Counted from the first letter of the stretch, positions 1 through 6,636 are shown. The stretch is 9,171 nucleotides of DNA from Desulfuromonadales bacterium (GCA_014860175.1 JACZKF010000445.1:1-9171), one strand, 5' to 3'. Made by a program: numbers and translations. The notes: generated by a model not told the origin, from the letters alone.

Positions 1-109
1 GACCGTCCTGTGGGGGATCACCTACCGCCTGGTCTGCCAATTTCTCGGCCGCCTCGGCCATCTCCTCCCCGCCGGAGAGTTGGCCGGGGATGAGCCCCGG
101 ATCTACTGA
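1..109 (+). CDS. 3' end of an unidentified protein (partial)
   Basis: An open frame enters from the left edge (first full codon at base 2) and ends at TGA 107-109. About 35 residues are visible, beginning TVLWGITYRLVCQF and ending GDEPRIY. Third codon positions are almost all G or C, as in the real genes of this window, which supports coding in this frame. The visible part is fairly hydrophobic, then polar at the C-terminus, but has no motif I recognise. Its stop lies one base before the ATG at 111 of the next gene, so the two are probably co-transcribed. No function can be assigned from so short a fragment. Confidence 0.55.
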   Translation, partial: TVLWGITYRLVCQFLGRLGHLLPAGELAGDEPRIY

Positions 110-110
110 C

Positions 111-407
111 ATGGTCGAATGGGAAGCTATCTGCCGGCAGTGCGGTCGCTGCTGCTTCGAAAAGTGGATCGAGGGGGAAGGGTCGATCCGCTTCACCCGC
201 ATCCCTTGCCGCCACCTGGATGTCGTCACCCGCGCCTGCCGGGTCTATGACAAGCGGCTGGAAGTCGGGGAGGGGTGCGTCCGGCTGACTCCGGAAAACG
301 TGCCGACTTTCCACTGGCTGCCGGCCAGCTGCGCCTATGTGGAGTTTTTGGGCGGCGCCCCGCCGGGAACGCCAAAAAGACGTAAAGGCTCAAGACATAA
401 CAGGTAA
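111..407 (+). CDS. short YcgN/YkgJ-type cysteine-cluster protein (UPF0260-like)
   Basis: This is a small (98 aa) cysteine-cluster protein. The N-terminus reads WEAICRQCGRCCFEK, the CxxCGxCC signature of the YkgJ/YcgN families, thought to bind Zn or an Fe-S centre; the biochemical role is unknown. Further cysteines (IPCRHLD, RACRVY, EGCVRLT) and the LTPENVPTFHWLPASCAYV stretch match E. coli YcgN closely in my memory of that protein. YcgN runs on for roughly 45 more residues after this point. Here the protein instead ends in a basic tail (GTPKRRKGSRHNR) read from repeat-like DNA, so it is either a natural short form or a truncation. I chose ATG 111, one base after the upstream TGA. ATG 90 is in frame, adds MSPGSTD, and has a GGAGAG about 10 bases upstream, so it remains possible. 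Family call is firm; function is not. Confidence 0.8.
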   Translation: MVEWEAICRQCGRCCFEKWIEGEGSIRFTRIPCRHLDVVTRACRVYDKRLEVGEGCVRLTPENVPTFHWLPASCAYVEFLGGAPPGTPKRRKGSRHNR

Positions 408-423
408 TTGTAGTCTGTGATTG
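371..423 (+). repeat. degenerate short-period repeat at the 3' end of the cysteine-cluster gene
   Basis: Bases about 370-397 repeat an ACGCCAAA / ACGTAAA theme at roughly 9-bp spacing. They are followed by GGTAATTGTA (403-412), which is identical over 10 bases to 6626-6635 in the iscS-iscU junction, and by a related GTGATTG (417-423). The stop codon of the upstream gene (TAA 405-407) lies inside the GGTAATTGTA copy. The reading as a decayed repeat array is inference. Confidence 0.4.
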
Positions 424-437
424 TCCGTGGAGTCCAT

Positions 438-444
438 GGAAGGG
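438..444 (+). promoter_or_regulatory. ribosome binding site deciding the transporter start
   Basis: GGAAGGG ends nine bases before ATG 454. The earlier in-frame starts (TTG 421, ATG 436) have either no such site or a GGAG only three bases away, so 454 is preferred. Confidence 0.55.
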
Positions 445-453
445 CCTGACCTG

Positions 454-1755
454 ATGACCGTCTCCCCCCAACAGAAGCGCCGCGCCTGGTTCGGCTGGTG
501 CATGTACGACTGGGCCAACTCCGGATTCGCCACGGTGGTGCTGGCGGCGGTCTTCCCGGTCTATTTCGCCGCCCTGGTGCCGACCGATGGCGCCTACATC
601 CCCTTCCTCGGCCGCACCATGCCGGCGGCCGCCCTCTGGGGTTACATTATCGCCGCCTCCATGTTCCTGGTCGCCATTCTGGCTCCTTACCTCGGGGCCC
701 TGGCCGATCATCGGGGGGACCGGCGCCGCTTCCTGATTCTCTTCACCCTGCTCGGCGCCGCCGCCACCAGCCTGTTGGCCTTTGCCGGACCGGGGCGCTA
801 TTGGCTGGCCGGCGCCCTGTTCATCGTCGCCAACGTCGGCTTTGCCTCCGGCAACGTTTTCTACAACGCCTTCCTTCCGGCCCTGGCCCGCGGCAGCGAA
901 ATGGATCGCCTGTCGGCCCGCGGCTTCGCCACCGGTTACGTCGGCGGCGGCCTCCTCCTCGCCTTCTGCTTCGTCCTCATCCAGTGGCCCGCCACCTTCG
1001 GCCTGGCCGACGCGGGCAGCGCCACCCGCCTCGGTCTGCTGATCACCGGCTTGTGGTGGGTCGGGTTCGCCATCCCCACTTTTCTCTATGTCCGCGAAGA
1101 GGTCCTGCCGCACCCGCCGGAGGGGCTGCCAACCGGCCTGCGCGGCTACCTGCGCACCCTGGCCGAGATTCGTCACTACCGCGACCTGGCGGTGTTCCTG
1201 ATCGCCTTCCTCTTCTACAACGACGGCATCCAGACGATCATCGTCGTCTCGGCCATCTTTGCCCGCCAGGAGCTGGGGCTGTCGCAGACCAGCATTCTCG
1301 GCTGTTTCCTGATGATCCAGTTCGTCGCCTGGCCCGGGGCTATCCTCTTCGGCCGCCTGGCCGAGCGCGCCGGGGCCAAGACGGCGGTCATGGTCAGTCT
1401 GGCGATCTTCACCGGGGTCACCGTCTACGCCTTCTTCCTCCAGCGCGAATGGGAGTTCTGGCTTCTTGCCTTCGTCGTCGCCCTGGTTCTCGGCGGCAGC
1501 CAGTCGATCAGCCGCTCCCTGTACGGCGCGCTCATCCCCCCAGGAAAAAATGCCCGTTACTTCGGTTTCTACGCCGTCAGCAGCAAGTTCGCCTCCATTC
1601 TCGGCCCCTTCATCTTTGCCCTGATCACCGACCTGACCCGTTCCGCCCGCTTCTCCATCCTCGCCCTTGCCGGCTTCTTCCTCGTCGGCATGGCGCTGCT
1701 GGCGACGGTCAAAGTTGAACGGGGACAGGCCCAAGCCCTGCGGGAGATCCCATGA
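454..1755 (+). CDS. MFS transporter, Atg22/UMF1 family
   Basis: This is a 433-aa polytopic membrane protein with about 12 hydrophobic segments. It fits the major facilitator subgroup that includes bacterial UMF1 proteins and yeast vacuolar Atg22. Family marks are YDWANSGF (residues 18-25) ahead of the first helix, LGALADHRGDRRR in the helix 2-3 loop, FLFYNDGIQTI in mid-protein, and GGSQSISRSLYGALIPPGKNARYFGFY near the C-terminal half. Bacterial members are usually annotated as UMF1 transporters with unknown substrate; Atg22 exports amino acids from the vacuole, which does not settle the bacterial substrate. Length is normal for the family. The last codons overlap the next gene by ATGA at 1752-1755, so co-transcription and translational coupling with the phosphodiesterase are likely. 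A joint role in recycling membrane-derived compounds would be only a guess. Confidence 0.9.
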   Translation: MTVSPQQKRRAWFGWCMYDWANSGFATVVLAAVFPVYFAALVPTDGAYIPFLGRTMPAAALWGYIIAASMFLVAILAPYLGALADHRGDRRRFLILFTLLGAAATSLLAFAGPGRYWLAGALFIVANVGFASGNVFYNAFLPALARGSEMDRLSARGFATGYVGGGLLLAFCFVLIQWPATFGLADAGSATRLGLLITGLWWVGFAIPTFLYVREEVLPHPPEGLPTGLRGYLRTLAEIRHYRDLAVFLIAFLFYNDGIQTIIVVSAIFARQELGLSQTSILGCFLMIQFVAWPGAILFGRLAERAGAKTAVMVSLAIFTGVTVYAFFLQREWEFWLLAFVVALVLGGSQSISRSLYGALIPPGKNARYFGFYAVSSKFASILGPFIFALITDLTRSARFSILALAGFFLVGMALLATVKVERGQAQALREIP

Positions 1756-2549
1756 CCAGCCGTTATCTGGATCTTCCCAAGCCGCGCCTGTTCGGCCATC
1801 GCGGCTTCAGCGCCGCTTATCCGGAAAACACCCTCCCCGCCTTCCGGGCGGCCCTGGAGGCTGGCGCCCGCTACCTGGAACTGGACCTCTGGATGACCCG
1901 CGACGGCCAGGTAGTGGTTCACCACGACCGCAACCTGCGCCGCACCTGCGGCCGCTTCCGTCGGATTTCCGCCCTCGATCTCCCCCAGGTTCGGCGCCTC
2001 GATGCCGGCTACGGCTTTTCCCCGGACGGCGGAGGCAGCTACCCCTATCGCGGTCAGGGGATCGGCATTCCGCTGCTGGAAGAGGTGCTGACCACCTTCC
2101 CTGAGGCCTTCCTCAATCTGGAAATCAAGCAGGCGCGGCCGGCCACCGAGCCGGAGCTGTTGGCGGTGTTGCGGCGCACCGGCAGCACCGGACGGGTGCT
2201 GCTGGCCAGCGAGAAAGATGCCGTCATGCGCCGCCTGCGCCATCTCGCTCCAGGAATTCCGACCAGCTTCAGCCAGGGAGAGGTGGCACGCTTTCTGCGC
2301 TGGGTGCAGCAGGGAAGAGGCAGCCGGTATCGCCCCCCCGGGGTCGCCCTGCAGGTGCCGGTGACCTACGGCAACACCGTCATCGTCACGGCGGAAACGG
2401 TGGCCGCCGCCCACGCCGTCGGACTGGAGGTGCATGTATGGACGGTCAACGAACCGCAGGAGATGCGGCGACTGCTGGCCATGGGGGTCGATGGGCTGAT
2501 GAGCGATCGCCCCGATCTGCTGGTGGCGGTAGCGGAGGAGAAGTTTTGA
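1752..2549 (+). CDS. glycerophosphodiester phosphodiesterase (GDPD family)
   Basis: This 265-aa enzyme hydrolyses glycerophosphodiesters to glycerol-3-phosphate and an alcohol. The GDPD TIM-barrel signature is complete: HRG at 16-18 with PENT at 24-27, ELD at 43-45 (metal ligands), HHD at 57-59 (catalytic His58), and LEIK at 123-126 (metal ligand Glu124). The C-terminal strands read VHVWTVNEPQEMRRLL and GVDGLMSDRPDLL. There is no signal peptide, so it should act in the cytoplasm, like UgpQ rather than periplasmic GlpQ. ATG 1752 overlaps the transporter stop and has GGGAG at 1742-1746, five bases upstream. The stop codon TGA (2547-2549) is supplied by the first unit of a heptamer repeat array, directly after the AEEKF C-terminus; the core fold is complete, so function should be intact. 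Substrate range cannot be read from the sequence. Confidence 0.93.
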   Translation: MTSRYLDLPKPRLFGHRGFSAAYPENTLPAFRAALEAGARYLELDLWMTRDGQVVVHHDRNLRRTCGRFRRISALDLPQVRRLDAGYGFSPDGGGSYPYRGQGIGIPLLEEVLTTFPEAFLNLEIKQARPATEPELLAVLRRTGSTGRVLLASEKDAVMRRLRHLAPGIPTSFSQGEVARFLRWVQQGRGSRYRPPGVALQVPVTYGNTVIVTAETVAAAHAVGLEVHVWTVNEPQEMRRLLAMGVDGLMSDRPDLLVAVAEEKF

Positions 2550-2590
2550 GTTCTGAGTTCTGAGTTCTGAGTTCTGAGTTTTGAGTTTTT
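2544..2590 (+). repeat. heptamer tandem array, unit TTCTGAG
   Basis: Six consecutive 7-bp units are visible: four perfect TTCTGAG copies (2551-2578) flanked on each side by one TTTTGAG copy (2544-2550 and 2579-2585), then TTTTT. Each unit carries one TGA on the plus strand, and these fall in successive frames. The first TGA is the stop codon of the phosphodiesterase. The array lies in the convergent gap between the plus-strand and minus-strand operons. No hairpin or other terminator is visible in that gap. Confidence 0.95.
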
Positions 2591-2605
2591 CCGCCACACC
2601 GGAAA

Positions 2606-3520
2606 TCAGTGACGTGCTTGCGTCAGAGAACGAAAAGGCTCGAAATCGGGGGGTAGTGGCGCCTCGAGGACGACTCTCTCCCCGCTGGCAGGATGACGGA
2701 AGCCGAGCTTCCAGGCGTGCAGGAGATGACGGGGGACGGGGAGAACGCCCCCGGCGATGGAGACCGCCGTCGCCCCGCCGTAGTGTCGGTCGCCGAGGAT
2801 CGGATAGCCGGCGCCGGCCAGGTGGACACGGATCTGGTGGGTGCGCCCGGTCTGCGGCCGCGCCTCCACCAGGGCCAGGCCGTCTTGCCGGGCCAGGGTG
2901 CGAAAGAGCGTCTCCGCCGGCTGACCGCCGGCCCGTACCGCCTCGATCCGCCCCCGGCGCCCCGGCCGCAAAAAATTGCTCACAGCGAAATCGTCCGGCG
3001 GGGTACCCGCCACCAGGGCCAAATAAACTTTTTCCACCTCTCGGTCGGCGAAAGCGGCGGCCAGAGCCCGGTTGGCCTCGGTGGTCAAGGCGAGGAGAAG
3101 GACCCCCGAGGTGTCGGCATCGAGACGGTGCAGGAGGATCGGGGCGGCGGCGCGCCCCTGGCGGCCAAGAAAAGCCCGCACCCAGTCGAGGGCGTTGGCG
3201 CCGCCGGCCACGGTCGGGTGCGAGGGGAGCCGTGGCGGCTTGGCCAGCGCCAGCAGCTCCTCGTCCTGGTACAGCAGCTCCGGCTGAGGAGAGGGAGCCG
3301 GAGGGGACGCCTCCTCCAGAGTGATCCGGATCGTTTCGCCGCCGTTGAGCAGCTCCCCGGCCCGCCGAACGGTCCGCCCGTCGACGAACACCTGCCCGCC
3401 GTCGAGCGCCTTCTTGATCGCCTTGCGCGGGGCGCCGAGGAGACGGGCGAGAAACCGGTCGAGGCGCTCGCCGGCCGCCGGCCCATCGACCTCGAGGATC
3501 TCTCTTCGCCCCCCGGCCAT
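2606..3520 (-). CDS. RluA-family pseudouridine synthase
   Basis: This 304-aa enzyme isomerises uridine to pseudouridine in RNA, probably rRNA. An N-terminal S4 RNA-binding domain (about residues 17-65, with ERLDRFLARLLGAPRKAIKKAL and GQVFVDG) is followed by the catalytic domain. The signature HRLDADTSG is at 131-139, so Asp134 is the predicted nucleophile. TGRTHQIRVHL and GDRHYGG follow, both typical of RluA/C/D proteins. The exact target position cannot be told from sequence alone. I chose ATG 3520, which overlaps the mtaB stop as TGATG and has GGAG eight bases upstream (3529-3532 on the plus strand). A longer frame to 3646 would run far into mtaB and add a low-complexity, non-conserved N-terminus. 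The overlap implies translational coupling to mtaB. Confidence 0.9.
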   Translation of the reverse strand: MAGGRREILEVDGPAAGERLDRFLARLLGAPRKAIKKALDGGQVFVDGRTVRRAGELLNGGETIRITLEEASPPAPSPQPELLYQDEELLALAKPPRLPSHPTVAGGANALDWVRAFLGRQGRAAAPILLHRLDADTSGVLLLALTTEANRALAAAFADREVEKVYLALVAGTPPDDFAVSNFLRPGRRGRIEAVRAGGQPAETLFRTLARQDGLALVEARPQTGRTHQIRVHLAGAGYPILGDRHYGGATAVSIAGGVLPVPRHLLHAWKLGFRHPASGERVVLEAPLPPDFEPFRSLTQARH

Positions 3521-4803
3521 CAGGTCAACTCCCCGTGCAGACCATCTTCGGCCAGGGCGGTCACCCGCAGCCGCCGCAGCTCCCCTTCCGTCGCCTCCCC
3601 GGTAAAACGCACCGGCAGGTAGTGGCGGCTCAGGCCACTGCGCCACCCTCCCCGCACCCCTTTCTCCACCACCACCTCGAGTTGCCGGCCGATAAACCGG
3701 CGAGCGAAGGCTGCCTGCTTGACCGCACCGAGCTCCCGCAGCCGGGCGGCTCGCCCCTTGATCAGCTCACCGGCGACCTGTTCGGGCATGGTCGCCGCCG
3801 GGGTGCCGGGGCGCCGGCTGAAGGGGAAGACATGCAGATGGGTGACCGGCAGCTCCTGCACCAGCCGCAGGGTGTTGGCGAACTCCTCTTCAGACTCGCC
3901 GGGAAAGCCGGCGATCAGGTCGAGGCCGATGGCTGCCTCGGGGAGACGGTGGTGGATCGCCTCGATCAGGGTCCGGAAGAAGGCGGTGTCGTAGACCCGG
4001 TTCATCCGTCTCAGGACCGCATCGTCACCGGCCTGCAGCGGGATATGGAAATGCGGGCAGAGGATCTCCGAGGCAGCCACCGCCTCAATCAGCTCCAGGG
4101 GGATCTCCGTCGGCTCGATGGAGCCGAGGCGCAGTCGGCGCAAGCCCGACTCTTCCTGCAGGGCCCGCACCAGGGCGAGGAGGGAGGTGGGGGGAGTCAG
4201 GTCGGCGCCGTAGCCGCCGATGTGGATGCCGGTCAGGACGATCTCCGGGTAGCCGGCCGCCACCAGGGCACGGACCTGCTCCTGCACCTGCGCCGGCGCC
4301 ACCGAGCGGCTGCGCCCCCGGGCATAGGGGATGATACAGTAGCTGCAGAAGGCGTCGCAGCCGTTCTGGATCTGAACGAAGGCCCGGCTGCGGTCGGTAA
4401 AGGTAGAGATCGCCAGCGGCGAGGTCGCGGCCGCGCTGCGGATATCGCCGACCAGGATCCCTTCGGCACTCTCCAGCAGCTGCGGCAGGTCACGCTTTTC
4501 TTCATTGCCGAGAACCAGGGTGACGCCAGGAATCGCCTGCAGCCCGGCCGGGTCGACCTGGGCGTAACAGCCGGTCACCACCACCCGGCAGGCGGCGTTG
4601 AGGCGACGGGCCCGGCGGATCAGGTTGCGCGACTGGGCGTCGGTGGCAGCGGTCACCGTGCAGGTGTTGACCACCACCAGCTCGGCCCCCGCCTCGAAAG
4701 GGACCAGCCGGTAACCGGCCGCCCGCAGCCGCTCCTCCAGCGCCGCCGATTCGAACTGGTTGGTCTTGCAGCCTAGCGTGGCGATGGAGACGGTACGGCT
4801 CAT
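3520..4803 (-). CDS. mtaB: tRNA t6A37 methylthiotransferase MtaB
   Basis: MtaB converts t6A to ms2t6A at position 37 of ANN-decoding tRNAs, using radical SAM chemistry and two [4Fe-4S] clusters. The 427-aa protein has all three parts. The N-terminal MTTase domain has cluster ligands Cys12 (TLGCKTNQFES), Cys48 (VNTCTVT) and Cys79 (VTGCYAQ). The radical SAM core has CxxxCxxC at Cys149, Cys153 and Cys156 (NGCDAFCSYC). A C-terminal TRAM-like domain starts at about residue 360. The GCKTNQFES form points to MtaB (YqeV) rather than MiaB or RimO. I prefer ATG 4803 because the family starts about ten residues before the first cysteine; GTG 4821 is an in-frame alternative lying inside a repeat. No Shine-Dalgarno site is visible before either. 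Upstream is mnmA, another tRNA-thiolation gene; downstream it overlaps the pseudouridine synthase. Confidence 0.93.
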   Translation of the reverse strand: MSRTVSIATLGCKTNQFESAALEERLRAAGYRLVPFEAGAELVVVNTCTVTAATDAQSRNLIRRARRLNAACRVVVTGCYAQVDPAGLQAIPGVTLVLGNEEKRDLPQLLESAEGILVGDIRSAAATSPLAISTFTDRSRAFVQIQNGCDAFCSYCIIPYARGRSRSVAPAQVQEQVRALVAAGYPEIVLTGIHIGGYGADLTPPTSLLALVRALQEESGLRRLRLGSIEPTEIPLELIEAVAASEILCPHFHIPLQAGDDAVLRRMNRVYDTAFFRTLIEAIHHRLPEAAIGLDLIAGFPGESEEEFANTLRLVQELPVTHLHVFPFSRRPGTPAATMPEQVAGELIKGRAARLRELGAVKQAAFARRFIGRQLEVVVEKGVRGGWRSGLSRHYLPVRFTGEATEGELRRLRVTALAEDGLHGELT

Positions 4804-4816
4804 AGTCGGGGTATCT

Positions 4817-4832
4817 GCCACGAATTCACACG
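4817..4832 (-). repeat. short repeat copy A, 13 bases before the mtaB start
   Basis: GCCACGAATTCACACG (plus strand) is repeated identically at 4857-4872 and occurs inverted at 4963-4978. This copy lies just 5' of mtaB, and its outer bases supply the alternative GTG start at 4821. Confidence 0.9.
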
Positions 4833-4850
4833 TAAAGAGTCAATGCTTGT

Positions 4851-4983
4851 TCTTTAGCCACGAATTCACACGAATAAACACGAATAAGGCAGGAACCTTG
4901 TTTTTTTTTCTTGCAGGTGATTTGTGAATATAGGTTTCAGGTTCGTTCTATTCGTGTGCATTCGTGTGAATTCGTGGCAAAGA
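4851..4983. repeat. long inverted-repeat element between mnmA and mtaB
   Basis: The arms 4857-4886 and 4949-4978 are reverse complements over 30 bases with 2 mismatches. A further five pairs (TCTTT 4851-4855 with AAAGA 4979-4983) follow after a one-base bulge. The interior (4887-4948) is AT-rich and includes a run of nine T. Each arm is itself built of ACACGAAT-like units at about 10-bp spacing. There is no open reading frame inside and no clear target-site duplication. It accounts for most of the 187-base gap between the two tRNA-modification genes. It could be a MITE-like or REP-like element; no transposase is present here to support either. Confidence 0.85.
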
Positions 4984-4990
4984 GGTTTTC

Positions 4991-6070
4991 TTACTCGATC
5001 CACCCACCGCCGATCACCCGGTCCCGGTCGTAGAAGACGGCCGCCTGGCCGGGGGTGACCCCGCGTTGGAGGTTGGCGAAGACGACCCGGGCCCGACCGG
5101 CGGGCAGCGGCGTGATCTCGGCGGGCACCCCCTGGTGGCGATAGCGGATGCGGCAGACGGCCTGCAGGGGGGCGGCCGGTTCGCCCTGGCTCCAGTTGAC
5201 GCCATGCACGACGAGTTCAGCGCGGGCCAGGTGCTCCTCCTCGCCGACCACCACCTGCCGGCGGTCGGCGTCGATGCCGACGACGAACAGCGGCCGCGGC
5301 CAGGCGATCCCCAGACCCCGGCGTTGGCCGACGGTGTAGCGGTAGGTGCCGAGATGGCGACCGAGCAGCCGGCCGGAGACATGGACGATCTCCCCGTTCA
5401 TCTCCCCCCCGCCGCGCTCCTCTTCCAGAAACCGCACGTAATCGCCGTCGGGGACGAAGCAGATGTCCTGGCTCTCCGGCTTCTCGGCGGTGCGCAGGCC
5501 GAAGCGGGCGGCATGGGCCCGCACCTCCTCCTTGGTCATATCGCCGAGGGGGAAGAGGACCCGCCCCATCTGTTCCTGGGTCAGGGTGAAAAGGAAGTAG
5601 CTCTGGTCTTTTTGCGGATCGAGACCCTGGCGCAGGGAGAAGGCGCCGTCTTCGCCGATGATGCGGGCGTAGTGGCCGGTGGCCAGAAAATCGGCCTCCA
5701 GTTCCCGGGCGCGGCGCAGCAGCAGCTCGAATTTGAGCAGCTGGTTGCACAGGACGCAGGGGTTGGGGGTGCGGCCGGCGAAGTAGTCGTCGCAGAAGCG
5801 GTCGATCACCTGCCGCTGGAACTCCTGCTCGAAGTTGACCACGTAGAAGGGGATGCCGAGCCCCTCGGCGACCCGCCGGGCATCGTGGACATCGTCCAGG
5901 GAGCAGCAGGTGCCGAAGGTGTCGCCATGCTGGGCGGTGAAGCTGGAGTAGTCCCAGATCTGCATGGTCATGCCGATCACCTCGTGCCCCTGCTCCTGCA
6001 GCAGCGCCGCGGTCACCGACGAATCGACCCCGCCGCTCATGGCGACGACAATGCGCTTCTTTTCAGTCAT
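4991..6070 (-). CDS. mnmA: tRNA-specific 2-thiouridylase MnmA
   Basis: MnmA (TrmU) adenylates U34 of tRNA-Lys/Glu/Gln and inserts sulfur relayed from a cysteine desulfurase, giving s2U34. The 359-aa protein has the PP-loop SGGVDSS at residues 12-18, the first catalytic cysteine Cys108 in PCVLCNQLLKF, the DQSYFLF motif at 155-161, and the second catalytic cysteine Cys204 in SQDICFVPDGDY, so it should be active. Length is normal. A CC pair at 55-56 is an extra feature whose role I cannot tell. ATG 6070 is the only sensible start because an in-frame TGA lies three codons upstream, inside a repeat. There is no recognisable Shine-Dalgarno sequence. It follows the iscU terminator and precedes mtaB, so sulfur from the IscS encoded upstream is the likely supply. 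Confidence 0.96.
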   Translation of the reverse strand: MTEKKRIVVAMSGGVDSSVTAALLQEQGHEVIGMTMQIWDYSSFTAQHGDTFGTCCSLDDVHDARRVAEGLGIPFYVVNFEQEFQRQVIDRFCDDYFAGRTPNPCVLCNQLLKFELLLRRARELEADFLATGHYARIIGEDGAFSLRQGLDPQKDQSYFLFTLTQEQMGRVLFPLGDMTKEEVRAHAARFGLRTAEKPESQDICFVPDGDYVRFLEEERGGGEMNGEIVHVSGRLLGRHLGTYRYTVGQRRGLGIAWPRPLFVVGIDADRRQVVVGEEEHLARAELVVHGVNWSQGEPAAPLQAVCRIRYRHQGVPAEITPLPAGRARVVFANLQRGVTPGQAAVFYDRDRVIGGGWIE

Positions 6071-6077
6071 AGTCAGG

Positions 6078-6141
6078 TTTCACGCCAAAGCCTTCTTTCT
6101 GTTTCTGGTTCTCTTCGCGATCTTCGCGCCTTCGCGTGAAA
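6078..6141. repeat. inverted repeat with tandem CTTCGCG units before mnmA
   Basis: TTTCACGC (6078-6085) and GCGTGAAA (6134-6141) form an 8-bp perfect inverted pair. Next to the right arm, CTTCGCG recurs three times (6112-6136) at 8-9 bp spacing. The element ends only seven bases before the mnmA ATG and occupies the place where promoter and ribosome binding site would be expected. Similar CTTCGCG-type intergenic repeats are familiar to me from other GC-rich genomes, but I cannot check copy number here. Confidence 0.75.
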
Positions 6142-6152
6142 TGGTTCCTTTT

Positions 6153-6194
6153 TTTGAAAAAATAGAGGGCCACCCGCTGAGGCGGCAGCCCTCC
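6153..6194 (-). terminator. rho-independent terminator after iscU
   Basis: On the minus strand, GAGGGC and GCCCTC form the outer stem and CCGC-CTCA-GCGG the inner stem and loop, separated by a small internal loop. The stem is followed by TATTTTTTC. It begins about 25 bases after the iscU stop and should end the cysE-iscR-iscS-iscU transcript, at least partly, before mnmA. Confidence 0.85.
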
Positions 6195-6218
6195 AGATAC
6201 GACTCGCCATCCCGGTTG

Positions 6219-6587
6219 TTACTTCTGCTTCTCCCGGTAGTTTTTGATCGCCTCGTGCAGGGCGTCGGCGGCCAGGTTGGAGCAGTGCATCTTCTGCGCC
6301 GGCAGGCCGTCGAGGGCTTCGGCGACGGCGGCGTTGGTCAGCTGCAGCGCCTCGTCGACGGTCTTCCCCAAGGCCATCTCGGTGACCATCGAGGAGGTGG
6401 CGATGGCCGCCCCGCAGCCGAAAGTCTTGAACTTGATGTCGGTGATCACCCCGTCGTCGACCTTCAGGAAAATCTTCATGATATCGCCGCAGGAGGCGTT
6501 CCCCACCTCCCCTACGCCGTCGGCATTCTCGATCTCCCCGACATTGCGGGGATTGCTGAAATGGTCCATCACTTTGTCAGTGTACAT
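6219..6587 (-). CDS. iscU: Fe-S cluster assembly scaffold IscU (NifU N-terminal type)
   Basis: This 122-aa scaffold takes sulfur from IscS and iron to build [2Fe-2S] and [4Fe-4S] clusters for transfer to apoproteins. The three cluster-binding cysteines are present: Cys33 in NASCGD, Cys58 in TFGCGAA and Cys102 in KMHCSNL. The conserved Asp35 after the first cysteine, which helps cluster release, is also kept. It has only the scaffold domain; the ferredoxin-like and NFU domains of full NifU are absent. ATG 6587 is fixed by AAAGGAG at 6593-6599, five bases upstream, and by the family N-terminus MYTDKVMDHFSNPRN; the longer frame to 6656 runs into heptamer repeats. No hscA, hscB, iscA or fdx follows before the terminator, so it works without the usual dedicated chaperone genes nearby. 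Confidence 0.96.
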   Translation of the reverse strand: MYTDKVMDHFSNPRNVGEIENADGVGEVGNASCGDIMKIFLKVDDGVITDIKFKTFGCGAAIATSSMVTEMALGKTVDEALQLTNAAVAEALDGLPAQKMHCSNLAADALHEAIKNYREKQK

Positions 6588-6592
6588 ATGAA

Positions 6593-6599
6593 CTCCTTT
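6593..6599 (-). promoter_or_regulatory. ribosome binding site deciding the iscU start
   Basis: AAAGGAG on the minus strand lies five bases before ATG 6587 and rules out the longer upstream frame. Confidence 0.85.
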
Positions 6600-6605
6600 A
6601 AAGTC

Positions 6606-6636
6606 GTAATTTGTAATATGTAATAGGTAATTGTAA
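6606..6636 (+). repeat. heptamer array, unit GTAATNN, before iscU
   Basis: Four consecutive 7-bp units (GTAATTT, GTAATAT, GTAATAG, GTAATTG) and a partial fifth. Each has one TAA on the plus strand. It is related to, and inverted relative to, the array at 6665-6692 in the same gap. Confidence 0.9.

Noticed and set aside
226..1734. Long open frame (about 500 codons) on the minus strand opposite the transporter
   Set aside because: The product is a low-complexity string of Gly, Glu, Ala and Asp with no domain, as expected from the complement of a GC-rich gene. The plus-strand transporter has full family motifs.
2610..2625. TGACG-TGCTTG-CGTCA hairpin near the 3' end of the pseudouridine synthase gene as a terminator
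   Set aside because: Only five pairs, no T-run on either side, and it lies within the coding sequence.
3535..4776. Long plus-strand open frame opposite mtaB, and similar ones opposite mnmA (5066-6139) and iscS (6743-7936)
   Set aside because: All are mirror frames of genes with intact catalytic motifs; their products are compositionally biased and have no recognisable domain.
4836..4843. TTGACT on the minus strand as a -35 box for mtaB
   Set aside because: No acceptable -10 box follows at 16-18 bases, so a promoter cannot be supported.
4886..4909. AAGG...CCTT followed by nine T as a plus-strand terminator
   Set aside because: The stem is only four pairs and no plus-strand gene lies upstream. 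It is better seen as the interior of the inverted-repeat element.
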